Made by a program: the position numbers and the translations under genes
Notes under the pieces: model-generated
The model's input: only the letters and a program-made list of their open reading frames with translations
What the model was told of the DNA's origin: nothing
Databases searched by the model: none
Source: Lachnospiraceae bacterium 3-1
Lineage (GTDB): Bacteria; Bacillota; Clostridia; Lachnospirales; Lachnospiraceae
Direction: 5' to 3'
DNA length: 64,000 nucleotides
Assembly: GCA_000403255.2 (NCBI GenBank)
Contig: KE159594.1
Location: 124,001 to 188,000 of the forward strand
Shown: positions 15,438 through 23,278 of the stretch, in pieces
Layout: each line of letters opens with the position of its first letter
Numbering within the stretch: the first letter of the stretch is position 1

Positions 15438-16052
15438 CTAAGAACGCAGCCCTGCCTGAATCAACTGCCGCCTGATTTTGGGACCAGCCAGAGCCGCAAT
15501 TGCCATTTTAGCCAAATCTCCTGGAATAAATGGAATGACTCCTGCAAACAAAGCGGCTTTCCAGTCCATATTTGCCTGATATGCCAGCCAAGCAGTTCCT
15601 AGTATGTAACAGATGATTGTCCCAAAAATCATTCCAGCAAAACATATCACCTGGCTTCTTACCTTTCCCTTGGTTTCATTCGCATGGTCAATGACCAATC
15701 CTGACAGTATCACCATTGGAATAAAACCTATCAGATAACCACCGGTAGGACCAAGCAGCTTTTGAGGGCCGCTGGTAAAGCCAGAAAAAACCGGAAGTCC
15801 AATCAACCCCATCAACAAATAAATCAGATAACTAAGAGTTCCTTCTTTCATGCCCAATACATAAAGCGAAAGGTAAATCGCAAAACTAGTCAATGAAATG
15901 GGCACAGGTCCAATTGGGACACTGAATGGCGCTAGGACACAGGTAACTGCTGTCATCAAACCGATTACCGCTATCTGACCAACAGACAGCTTGGGACCAG
16001 AAGCATTGGGCAACGTTGTTCTTGTGTTTGAAATTGGTTCGCTCATAATCAT
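15438..16052 (-). CDS. bioY: Biotin transporter substrate-binding subunit BioY
   Basis: This is a BioY S-component of about 204 residues with six predicted membrane segments. Family text includes PIGPVPISLTSFAIYLS, GLIGLPVFSGFTSGPQKLLG, PTGGYLIGFIP and a late GVIPFIPGDLAKMAIAA. It binds biotin in the membrane and works with a shared ECF module (EcfA1A2T), which is not in this window. The start was placed at ATG 16052 behind AGGAGG; ATG 16046 is an alternative. The promoter overlaps a BirA-like operator, so expression probably falls when biotin is ample. Confidence 0.93.
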   Translation of the reverse strand: MIMSEPISNTRTTLPNASGPKLSVGQIAVIGLMTAVTCVLAPFSVPIGPVPISLTSFAIYLSLYVLGMKEGTLSYLIYLLMGLIGLPVFSGFTSGPQKLLGPTGGYLIGFIPMVILSGLVIDHANETKGKVRSQVICFAGMIFGTIICYILGTAWLAYQANMDWKAALFAGVIPFIPGDLAKMAIAALAGPKIRRQLIQAGLRS

Positions 16053-16129
16053 TTTTCCTCCTATCAACTCCTGCCTTGCACAGCCTGCCATCTGCAGACC
16101 ACATGGCCGTCCATACTGTTTCTAAGAGC

Positions 16130-16182
16130 ATTATAATTACTACGCTTCCAATTGTCAACTATTTTTCATTTTTGGTTTACAT
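16130..16182 (-). promoter_or_regulatory. bioY promoter with overlapping BirA-like operator
   Basis: On the minus strand, TTGACA (16158-16153), a 17-base spacer and TATAAT (16135-16130) form a strong promoter. The inverted half-sites ATGTAAACC (16182-16174) and AGTTGACAA (16160-16152), 13 bases apart, resemble the BirA consensus WTGTHAACC...GGTTDACAW with one mismatch. The second half-site covers the -35 box. The spacing is slightly shorter than the commonly quoted 14-16 bases. Confidence 0.65.
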
Positions 16183-16197
16183 TTGATTTCCTACCTG

Positions 16198-16959
16198 TCA
16201 TTCCGGTTCTGTTCCATATGTATCCAAATATTTCTGTACATCCTCTTTAAAACGTTCCCACGCATCTTCGTTTTTCACATAATAAATGGGACATTCCTTT
16301 CCAGTCACATCATAATGGCGAATTACATTACTCACTGGAAGATTAAATTTTCCACAAAGCCATGCCGTCAGCTCTACTAAGGAATCATAGGTCTCCTGGG
16401 TAAATTGTCCCGTCTCATCCTTGTGGCAGCATTCAATCGACAAGGTATCCACATTCCGGTCATTGGATGCATAGGAAATCTCCGTACTTGGAATACACTG
16501 GACTATCTCTCCTTCCAGTCCCACAACAAAATGACTGCTTGCCTTGGTCTTTTGGGTATCCTTCAAGCTCTCAAAATAGCTTCGGTTTTGAATCGCCGTT
16601 GTACCAGGATTCGCAGTGTAATGTACCACAATCCCCTTCACTTCTTCCAATGCTGTCTGGGGCCTGGAATAAGGATTGGGTGTTAAAAGCTCCACTTGAT
16701 AATCTGGGTCCTGTCCAATCACCTTTTGTTGAAATCCCTGTTCCTTCTTTTCCTTGGACGTTTGCAAAGCTTCTTTCCGGGCCTGGACCTCATCCGGCGT
16801 ATCATTTTTTTTGAAAATTCTTGTCATTCCAAATACAATCAAAAAAACTGCAAAACCAACAATCACAACCCTTTTTATAATCTGTATTCTTCTTTGCAGC
16901 TTCCTGCGTCTCCTTCTAGCCAAGTATACTTCTTTTCTTCTTCTTTCTTCCCTGGTCAC
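16198..16959 (-). CDS. Membrane-anchored N-acetylmuramoyl-L-alanine amidase (Amidase_2)
   Basis: The 253-residue protein has a very basic N-terminus (REERRRKEVYLARRRRRKL), one membrane helix at about 29-46, a linker and an Amidase_2/PGRP domain (100-245). Zinc ligands are visible: VVHYTANPGTTA (first His), IRHYDVTGKECP (second His and the C/D position). SHFVVGLEGEIVQ and STEISYASNDRN line the fold. It should cut the amide bond between muramic acid and the peptide at the outer cell surface. It stands alone between bioY and hemL, and its stop lies just before the bioY operator. Confidence 0.85.
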   Translation of the reverse strand: MTREERRRKEVYLARRRRRKLQRRIQIIKRVVIVGFAVFLIVFGMTRIFKKNDTPDEVQARKEALQTSKEKKEQGFQQKVIGQDPDYQVELLTPNPYSRPQTALEEVKGIVVHYTANPGTTAIQNRSYFESLKDTQKTKASSHFVVGLEGEIVQCIPSTEISYASNDRNVDTLSIECCHKDETGQFTQETYDSLVELTAWLCGKFNLPVSNVIRHYDVTGKECPIYYVKNEDAWERFKEDVQKYLDTYGTEPE

Positions 16960-17020
16960 TGTACTTCTCTCCGCTCTTTTTGTAAATTAAAGAATCACCT
17001 TTGGAATCTTCCATAGTTCT

Positions 17021-17029
17021 ATTATAGCA
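17021..17029 (-). promoter_or_regulatory. Extended -10 promoter of the amidase gene
   Basis: TGCTATAAT on the minus strand is an extended -10 (TG, one base, TATAAT), about 60 bases before the amidase start. No clear -35 box is seen at the right distance. Confidence 0.45.
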
Positions 17030-17141
17030 CCATCTTTTTATAAAAATAATTAACTTTCTTTAAATTTTTTGTAAGAAAAAAGTAAGAAAACTACTGCTCC
17101 TGCTTTCTGGTTTGTGCCAATCAGCTTGAAGCGTCAACACC

Positions 17142-18416
17142 TTACTGGAAATATTCCTCTATGATTTTCAATGTTTCCTGCAGCATCTCTTCTGTATGTG
17201 CCATTGACAGAAACATTGCCTCAAACTGGGAAGGCGCCAAGTAAACCCCATGTCCTATCATATAATTACAGTAATCTGTAAATGCCTTTGTATCAGAAGT
17301 TTTCGCACTTTCATAATCTACCACTTCCGTGTCTGTAAAATACAAACAGCCCAAGGAACCCACATGGTTCACCCGGTAAGGACGACCAGATTTCTTAAGA
17401 ATTTCCTGTATATTTTGATAAAATTTATTTGCATGTTCATTCAACTGAACATAATATTCTGGATGTTCCTTCAAAATCATAAGCTGTGCAATACCGGCTG
17501 CCATAGCAACGGGATTGCCGCTTAAGGTTCCGGCCTGGTAAACACCGCCCACTGGAGCCACCAGCTCCATGATTTCCCTGCTTCCGCCGTAAGCCCCTAC
17601 TGGCATTCCACCACCAATGATTTTTCCAAAGGTGGTAAGGTCCGGCTTGATGCCATAATACCCCTGAGCGCCACAGATACCTAAACGGAACCCGGTAATT
17701 ACTTCATCAAAAATCAGCAGTGCGCCATATTGGTCACAAAGGCTGCGCAGCCCCTCCAAAAAACCAGGCTTAGGAGGAACAACCCCCATGTTAGCCGCTA
17801 CTGGCTCCACAATTACTGCTGCAATCTCTTCTCCACATCGTTCAAAATATCCTTTTACGCTGTCCAAATTATTATAATCTGCAGATAAAGTATCTTGGGT
17901 ACAGCCTACTGGAACACCAAGACTATCTGGAATCCCAGATGTCATAGCGCCGGAACCTGCCTTTACCAAAAGTCCATCAGAATGCCCATGGTAGCATCCC
18001 GTAAATTTTATGATTTTATTCCGCTTCGTATATCCTCTTGCTAAGCGTATTGCACTCATCACTGCTTCTGTGCCGGAATTAACCATCCGTACCATTTCTA
18101 TGGAAGGAATCAGCTCACAGACCAGCTCAGCCATCTCCACTTCTGGAGCGGTGGCCGCTCCAAAGCTTAATCCCCTCTTACACGCCTCTATCACACAGTC
18201 AAGAACCTCTGGCTGTCCATGGCCTAAAATCATAGGCCCCCAGGAGCCAATATAATCTATATACCGATTTCCATCTTCATCATAAAGATACGCGCCCTCG
18301 GCACTTTTTATAAATTTAGGAGAAGCCCCAATAGAGCCAAACGCCCGCACGGGAGAATTCACACCCCCTGGCATCACCTTTACTGCCCTTTGAAATAATG
18401 TTTCTGATTTTGTCAT
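17142..18416 (-). CDS. hemL: Glutamate-1-semialdehyde 2,1-aminomutase
   Basis: This 424-residue PLP enzyme has HemL text throughout: RAVKVMPGGVNSPVRAFG at the start, FTGCYHGHSDGLLVKAGSG, and the PLP lysine in TFGKIIGGGMPVGAYGG. It makes 5-aminolevulinate from glutamate-1-semialdehyde in the C5 route. ATG 18416 was chosen; the frame extends four codons to a GTG that overlaps the ribosome site AAAGGAG. It follows hemB with only a short gap. No hemA or hemC is in the window, so this is a partial tetrapyrrole cluster. Confidence 0.95.
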   Translation of the reverse strand: MTKSETLFQRAVKVMPGGVNSPVRAFGSIGASPKFIKSAEGAYLYDEDGNRYIDYIGSWGPMILGHGQPEVLDCVIEACKRGLSFGAATAPEVEMAELVCELIPSIEMVRMVNSGTEAVMSAIRLARGYTKRNKIIKFTGCYHGHSDGLLVKAGSGAMTSGIPDSLGVPVGCTQDTLSADYNNLDSVKGYFERCGEEIAAVIVEPVAANMGVVPPKPGFLEGLRSLCDQYGALLIFDEVITGFRLGICGAQGYYGIKPDLTTFGKIIGGGMPVGAYGGSREIMELVAPVGGVYQAGTLSGNPVAMAAGIAQLMILKEHPEYYVQLNEHANKFYQNIQEILKKSGRPYRVNHVGSLGCLYFTDTEVVDYESAKTSDTKAFTDYCNYMIGHGVYLAPSQFEAMFLSMAHTEEMLQETLKIIEEYFQ

Positions 18417-18434
18417 ATCTGATCCCACTCCTTT

Positions 18435-19418
18435 CTAGCCAATCATCCCGTCATCCATACATTTTGCCAATTCCTGGGCAAAATATGTAAGATAAATATC
18501 TGTTCCTGCCCGAAAAGCACTAACTGCCATTTCACACATAATGCTGGTTTCATCAATAAATCCTGCTTTTGCCGTTGTTTTTACCATGGCATACTCCCCG
18601 CTAACCGAATAGGAAGCGATGGGAAGGTCGGTCTTGTCTTTTACCTCCCGAATCAAATCTCCATAAGCCATGGCAGGCTTCACCATCAAGATATCTGCAC
18701 CTTCCGCCACATCCAGCATAGCCTCCTTCAAAGCCTCTCTGCGGTTATGATAATCCATCTGGTAAGATTTACGGTCACCAAATGCTGGTGCAGAATCCGC
18801 CGCATCCCGGAACGGACCATAAAAAGAAGAAGCAAATTTTACCGCATAAGACATAATCGGTGTATTCACATATCCATTTTCATCTAAAATCCTGCGAATG
18901 GCTGCCACACGTCCATCCATCATATCAGAAGGAGCCACCATATCCGCTCCTGCCTGTACCTGGGAAAGGGCTGTTTTTGCCAGAAATTCCAGTGTTTTGT
19001 CATTATCCACATCCTGCCCGCGCAATATTCCGCAATGCCCATGGGAGGTATACTCACACATGCACACATCCCCAATCAGATACAGACCTGGGCAGGCTTC
19101 CTTTGCCTTTTTAAAGGCTTTCTGAACAATGCCGTCCCCCGCATAAGCTCCGCTTCCCATCTCATCTTTTTTCGCTGGAATTCCAAACAGCATCACACTG
19201 GTAACCCCTGCATTTTGAAGCTCGATCAATTTTTCTTCCATCCGGTCCACACTGTATCGGTACTGTCCTGCCATAGAGGAGATTTCTTCTTTGATATTGC
19301 TTCCTTCCACTACAAACATGGGATATACCAGAGACGATTTATCCATTCTGGTTTCCCGTACCATTTTACGCAGCATACCATTTCCCCTAAGCCGCCGGGG
19401 ACGATTAATCAATTCCAT
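18435..19418 (-). CDS. hemB: Porphobilinogen synthase
   Basis: The 327-residue enzyme joins two 5-aminolevulinate molecules. The zinc cysteines stand in DVCMCEYTSHGHCG, and the two Schiff-base lysines in SYAVKFASSFYGPFRDA and ILMVKPAMAYGDLI. The start was set at ATG 19418 after AGGAGG, six bases inside a GTG alternative. It overlaps the 3' end of the GTPase-NYN gene by 14 bases, so the ribosome site lies in that gene. The three genes GTPase-NYN, hemB and hemL probably share one transcript. Confidence 0.95.
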   Translation of the reverse strand: MELINRPRRLRGNGMLRKMVRETRMDKSSLVYPMFVVEGSNIKEEISSMAGQYRYSVDRMEEKLIELQNAGVTSVMLFGIPAKKDEMGSGAYAGDGIVQKAFKKAKEACPGLYLIGDVCMCEYTSHGHCGILRGQDVDNDKTLEFLAKTALSQVQAGADMVAPSDMMDGRVAAIRRILDENGYVNTPIMSYAVKFASSFYGPFRDAADSAPAFGDRKSYQMDYHNRREALKEAMLDVAEGADILMVKPAMAYGDLIREVKDKTDLPIASYSVSGEYAMVKTTAKAGFIDETSIMCEMAVSAFRAGTDIYLTYFAQELAKCMDDGMIG

Positions 19419-22119
19419 CTTCACTTTTCCTCCTCAACTGTTTTGCTACTTCCTCTGAAATAACATCTCCCAAATAATTTCTGCCCTTTTCTTGTTTTTC
19501 CTCATACTCCTGCTGAACTGTTTCCACTGACGCCCTGATTTCCTCCCAAAACTCTCTGGCAGAAATCAGTCCACAGCCCTGCCCCCGGATAATAATCTGC
19601 TCTAAGCCATCCGAGGTTACCACCGTCACTCGATATTTCCCGGCATTTTCATGGGCAAATTTCTCAATATATTGGTCTGCAGTTTCCGCCTCCTGAGTAA
19701 ATACCACATGGATGTTTTGGTAATCCAAAATTTCTGTCTTATGACGCTGCACCCGGTAGGCGTCAAACACTGCAATCATGTTACATTTACGAACCCCTTG
19801 GTAATTGGAAAGGATATCCAAAAGCTTTCCCCTTGCTCCATCAATCGTATCTTTAGCCAGCTCCTTCAAGTCCTCCCAGGCAAAAATCACATTGTAACCA
19901 TCCACCAGCATATACTCCTCTTTGGATTCCTGCTTTCGGTAAACACGGGTCACGGGAGCGCTTGAATTTAGAGACCTACTTTTTTTCTTATGAAATCCTT
20001 TTTTTCCTGACTGCTTTTCCCGTCTATTTGCATCGAAGGTATGGGAAAGTATGGCATTCACTTCCTCCTCTCCGATCCATGCTTCCTCCTCAAAATCATT
20101 CTGCCGCTCTGGTTGTCTTGATAAATTTTTAACCTCCTGATCAGCAGCCTCCCACTGAATTTTTTTCTGTAAAAAATCTGGAGTTTCCACATGCATATGG
20201 CATTTTACCTGATCCCATTTTACCAAAAATCCCGCTCCATGGGCACAAAACACGGAATCTGGGGAATTCTCAAGGTCATGTTCTGGATCATAGGCAATTC
20301 TTTCTATCACCTCTGTGGGATTATGGCATGGCTCATACCCCTTCAGACTGCAAAAAAGCCTTCCATTTCCTCTCGTATAGGAAATCACCTCTCGTTGGTA
20401 ATCCCCCATAGACGCCACCGGAGCATTACCGATAAGCACTGCCATATCTCCCTGTATCTGAGGCGGCTCCGTGGTTCCATGCATCCGCTCAATATCCGTC
20501 ATGGCCCGTCCAATCATGGATTCTGGCACTTCCAGACGGAACTGATAATACGGCTCCAGCAACACAGCTTCCCCCTCCATCAAGCCCTGTCGAAGAGCAC
20601 GATAGGTTGCCTGACGGAAGTCCCCACCCTCTGTATGCTTCAAATGCGCGCGCCCTGCAACCAGAGTGATTTTTAAATCTGTAATCTCAGAACCAGTCAG
20701 CACACCCCGATGTTTCCTTTCCTCCAGGTGGGTCAATACCAGCCTCTGCCAGTTTTTGTCCAGTACATCCTCACTACAGCAGGTATCAAAGACAAGTCCA
20801 CTTCCCCGCTCTCCTGGCTCCAGGAAAAGATGAACCTCTGCATAATGACGGAGAGGTTCATAATGGCCTACCCCTTCTACTGGACGTCCAATGGTTTCTT
20901 TATAGAGAATATTACCGACGCCAAAGGTTACCTCTATTCCAAACCGCTCCGCAATGAGACTCTTTAAGATTTCAAGCTGTACCTCCCCCATAATCTGTAC
21001 CTGAATTTCCTGTAGCTGCTCATCCCAGACAATATGAAGCTCTGGCTCCTCTTCCTGCAATTGATATAAGTTTGACAGCATAACCGTCGTATCGCAGCTT
21101 TCAGGTAAATTTAACCGATAGGTCAAAACCGGAGTCAAAAGAGGCGGCATGGCATGCTGCTCTCTTCCTATTCCAGTTCCTGGACGGGTATCACTCAAGC
21201 CTGTGACTGCGCAAATCCTTCCTGCCTCTGCCTCATTGACTGATTCATATTTTTCTCCAGAATAAATCCGTATCTGGTTGACCTTTTCCTGCTTCTCTGT
21301 AAGGGGGGTTTTTACTTTCAGGGTTCCTCCAGTAATTTTCAACCATGTGAGACGATTGCCTTGGTTGTCCCTGGTAATCTTAAATACCTTTGCGCCAAAT
21401 TCTTTTGGATATTCCATAGGACAAGTATACTTTTCCAAGCCCTCCAAAAATTCCAAAATGCCAGTCAATTTCAGGGCGGAACCAAAAAAGCAGGGAAATA
21501 TCTTTCTCTTAGCAATCAACCTTTTTATCTGTTCCTCTTCCAGTCTTCCATGCTCCAAAAAATACTCCAGTGCGCCTTCTTCACACATGGCTGCATTTTC
21601 ATAAAATTCTTCCGTATCTGCCTGGGTAAAATCCAGACAATTCTCGTCTAACCCTGCCCGTAGCTGCCCAAGCAAAACCTCCTTGTCCGTTCCTGGCTGA
21701 TCCATTTTATTAACAAAAAGAAATACTGGAATCTGATACTTTTTCAATAGCCGCCACAAGGTACGAGTATGTCCCTGTACACCATCCGCCCCACTAATTA
21801 CCAGAATCCCATAATCTAGAACCTGTAAGGTACGCTCCATTTCCGCTGAAAAATCCACATGTCCAGGGGTATCCAGCAACGTAACCACCATATCCCCCGT
21901 TTGCAATAATGCCTGCTTGGAAAATATGGTAATACCTCTGGCACGCTCTAATTCATAGGTATCTAAAAAAGCATTTCCGCTGTCCACCCGGCCAAGCTTG
22001 CGAATGCTGCCGCTGGTATATAATAACCCTTCTGATAAAGTTGTTTTTCCTGCATCTACATGGGCCAAAAGACCCATACTGATATATTTTACTGGCTTAT
22101 TCCCAGACATATCATCCAT
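19405..22119 (-). CDS. EF-G/TetM-like translational GTPase fused to a Rae1/YacP-like NYN RNase domain
   Basis: The protein has 904 residues. Residues 1-650 are an EF-G-like GTPase of the TetM ribosomal-protection type: AHVDAGKTT (G1), RGITIF (G2), DTPGHVDF (G3), NKMD (G4), FGSALK (G5), then domains to IGRAMTDIERMHG and MGDYQREVISYTRGNGR. A charged linker (about 660-734) follows. The last 170 residues (19408-19917) begin EYMLVDGYNVIFAWEDL and contain AVFDAYRVQ, EAETADQYIE and VTSDGLEQ, the acidic sites of NYN nucleases. Length and text match B. subtilis YacP/Rae1, which cuts mRNA in the ribosomal A site. The fusion suggests a GTPase that carries an RNase to the ribosome. True tetracycline resistance is uncertain. 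The start is ATG 22119 after AAAGGGG. Confidence 0.85.
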   Translation of the reverse strand: MDDMSGNKPVKYISMGLLAHVDAGKTTLSEGLLYTSGSIRKLGRVDSGNAFLDTYELERARGITIFSKQALLQTGDMVVTLLDTPGHVDFSAEMERTLQVLDYGILVISGADGVQGHTRTLWRLLKKYQIPVFLFVNKMDQPGTDKEVLLGQLRAGLDENCLDFTQADTEEFYENAAMCEEGALEYFLEHGRLEEEQIKRLIAKRKIFPCFFGSALKLTGILEFLEGLEKYTCPMEYPKEFGAKVFKITRDNQGNRLTWLKITGGTLKVKTPLTEKQEKVNQIRIYSGEKYESVNEAEAGRICAVTGLSDTRPGTGIGREQHAMPPLLTPVLTYRLNLPESCDTTVMLSNLYQLQEEEPELHIVWDEQLQEIQVQIMGEVQLEILKSLIAERFGIEVTFGVGNILYKETIGRPVEGVGHYEPLRHYAEVHLFLEPGERGSGLVFDTCCSEDVLDKNWQRLVLTHLEERKHRGVLTGSEITDLKITLVAGRAHLKHTEGGDFRQATYRALRQGLMEGEAVLLEPYYQFRLEVPESMIGRAMTDIERMHGTTEPPQIQGDMAVLIGNAPVASMGDYQREVISYTRGNGRLFCSLKGYEPCHNPTEVIERIAYDPEHDLENSPDSVFCAHGAGFLVKWDQVKCHMHVETPDFLQKKIQWEAADQEVKNLSRQPERQNDFEEEAWIGEEEVNAILSHTFDANRREKQSGKKGFHKKKSRSLNSSAPVTRVYRKQESKEEYMLVDGYNVIFAWEDLKELAKDTIDGARGKLLDILSNYQGVRKCNMIAVFDAYRVQRHKTEILDYQNIHVVFTQEAETADQYIEKFAHENAGKYRVTVVTSDGLEQIIIRGQGCGLISAREFWEEIRASVETVQQEYEEKQEKGRNYLGDVISEEVAKQLRRKSEDGID

Positions 22120-22244
22120 CGAAAATGCCCCTTTCTGTTGTCTATCATAATCCATTCATTATCATAGCACAAAAAGAGGCTTTCGTCGATAAGCGTTTCT
22201 TTCTTCTATTTTTACAGAGAAGGCTAAGACAAGAAATCAGAATC

Positions 22245-23225
22245 CTAATCATCTTTCAAACCAACAATATCATACCCTAATTTTACTTCCCGCAGCGCCG
22301 TCTCTCCCTGCCCCAACAGCTCCAATAGCATCTTCACTGCAATCTCCCCACTTTTTTCATAGTAATAATGGACAGTAATCAAAGGAGGCGCTGTCACCCT
22401 TGCCATATCTGAATCTCCCTGGCCCGCCACTAAAATTTGCTTCGGCACCTCAATCCTATGCTCACACAGGTACTGCATGCAGCCAGCCGCCATCATATCC
22501 GTTGCACAAATGATACCATCCAAATCTTTATATTTTTCAAGCAGCCTTCCAGTTTTTTCATACCCAGAAGCAACAGAAAAGGAAGCAGTCACAACATGGT
22601 CCATAAGCTCCTCACATCCCATATCACGTACTGCATCCTGAAAGCCACGGCAACGCTCTGCTCCCACCGCCTGATCCTGCTGGATTGCACTCAGATAACC
22701 CAACTTTTTTCTTCCCTTTTCCAAAAACAGTTTTGTCAGGTCATAAGAAGCATGATAATCATCATGAAAAACACAACAATATCCAGGCAGCTGCTGACCT
22801 ACAATGACAACTGGAACAGATAAGTTTTTTAATAAACGCTTATGTTCCAGCGTCAGTATAGTTGCCGCTAATAGCACCCCATCTACCTGCTTCTCATGGA
22901 AGGCAGATAAATATTCCAGCTCCTTCTTAGGATTATTCTGGGTCACCGCCAGAAGGGTTTGATATCCACTTTCGTTCAAAATCGAAAGTACCCCTTCCAC
23001 AATCTTTCCAATAGATGCAGAAGCTACTTTTGGCACAATGATACCAATCATTTTTGTTTTCTTTGTCCGAAGGGTTTGAGCCTGAACAGATGGGCGGTAT
23101 CCCGTTTCCTCCACCACTTTACGGATCGCTTTGCGCTTCTCCTCCGAAATATTTCCATGATTAAAATAGCGTGAAACGGCTGCCCTGGATACCCCTGCCA
23201 ATTTCGCTATTTCTGCAATATTCAT
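22245..23225 (-). CDS. LacI-family repressor, downstream of amylosucrase
   Basis: The 326-residue regulator has an N-terminal helix-turn-helix MNIAEIAKLAGVSRAAVSRYF (residues 1-21) with hinge RPSVQAQTLRTKKT, then a periplasmic-binding-like domain from IGIIVPKVAS. The start ATG 23225 follows GGAG by eight bases. Only 53 bases separate it from the amylosucrase stop on the same strand, so the two genes probably form one operon. The operator pair at 25226-25337 upstream of amylosucrase has the CG-centred palindrome typical of LacI proteins and is the likely target. The effector is unknown; sucrose or a glucan breakdown product is a guess. Confidence 0.88.
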   Translation of the reverse strand: MNIAEIAKLAGVSRAAVSRYFNHGNISEEKRKAIRKVVEETGYRPSVQAQTLRTKKTKMIGIIVPKVASASIGKIVEGVLSILNESGYQTLLAVTQNNPKKELEYLSAFHEKQVDGVLLAATILTLEHKRLLKNLSVPVVIVGQQLPGYCCVFHDDYHASYDLTKLFLEKGRKKLGYLSAIQQDQAVGAERCRGFQDAVRDMGCEELMDHVVTASFSVASGYEKTGRLLEKYKDLDGIICATDMMAAGCMQYLCEHRIEVPKQILVAGQGDSDMARVTAPPLITVHYYYEKSGEIAVKMLLELLGQGETALREVKLGYDIVGLKDD

Positions 23226-23278
23226 CTGCACAGCTCCTTACAATTCTAAAACCACTGATAGGTAATTCTATGTGTAAT

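Noticed and set aside
19918-22119. Acquired tetracycline resistance gene tet(M)-type
   Set aside because: The GTPase is related, but it is fused to an RNase domain, sits in a hem gene cluster and shows ordinary composition, so a housekeeping or stress factor is likelier than a mobile resistance gene.
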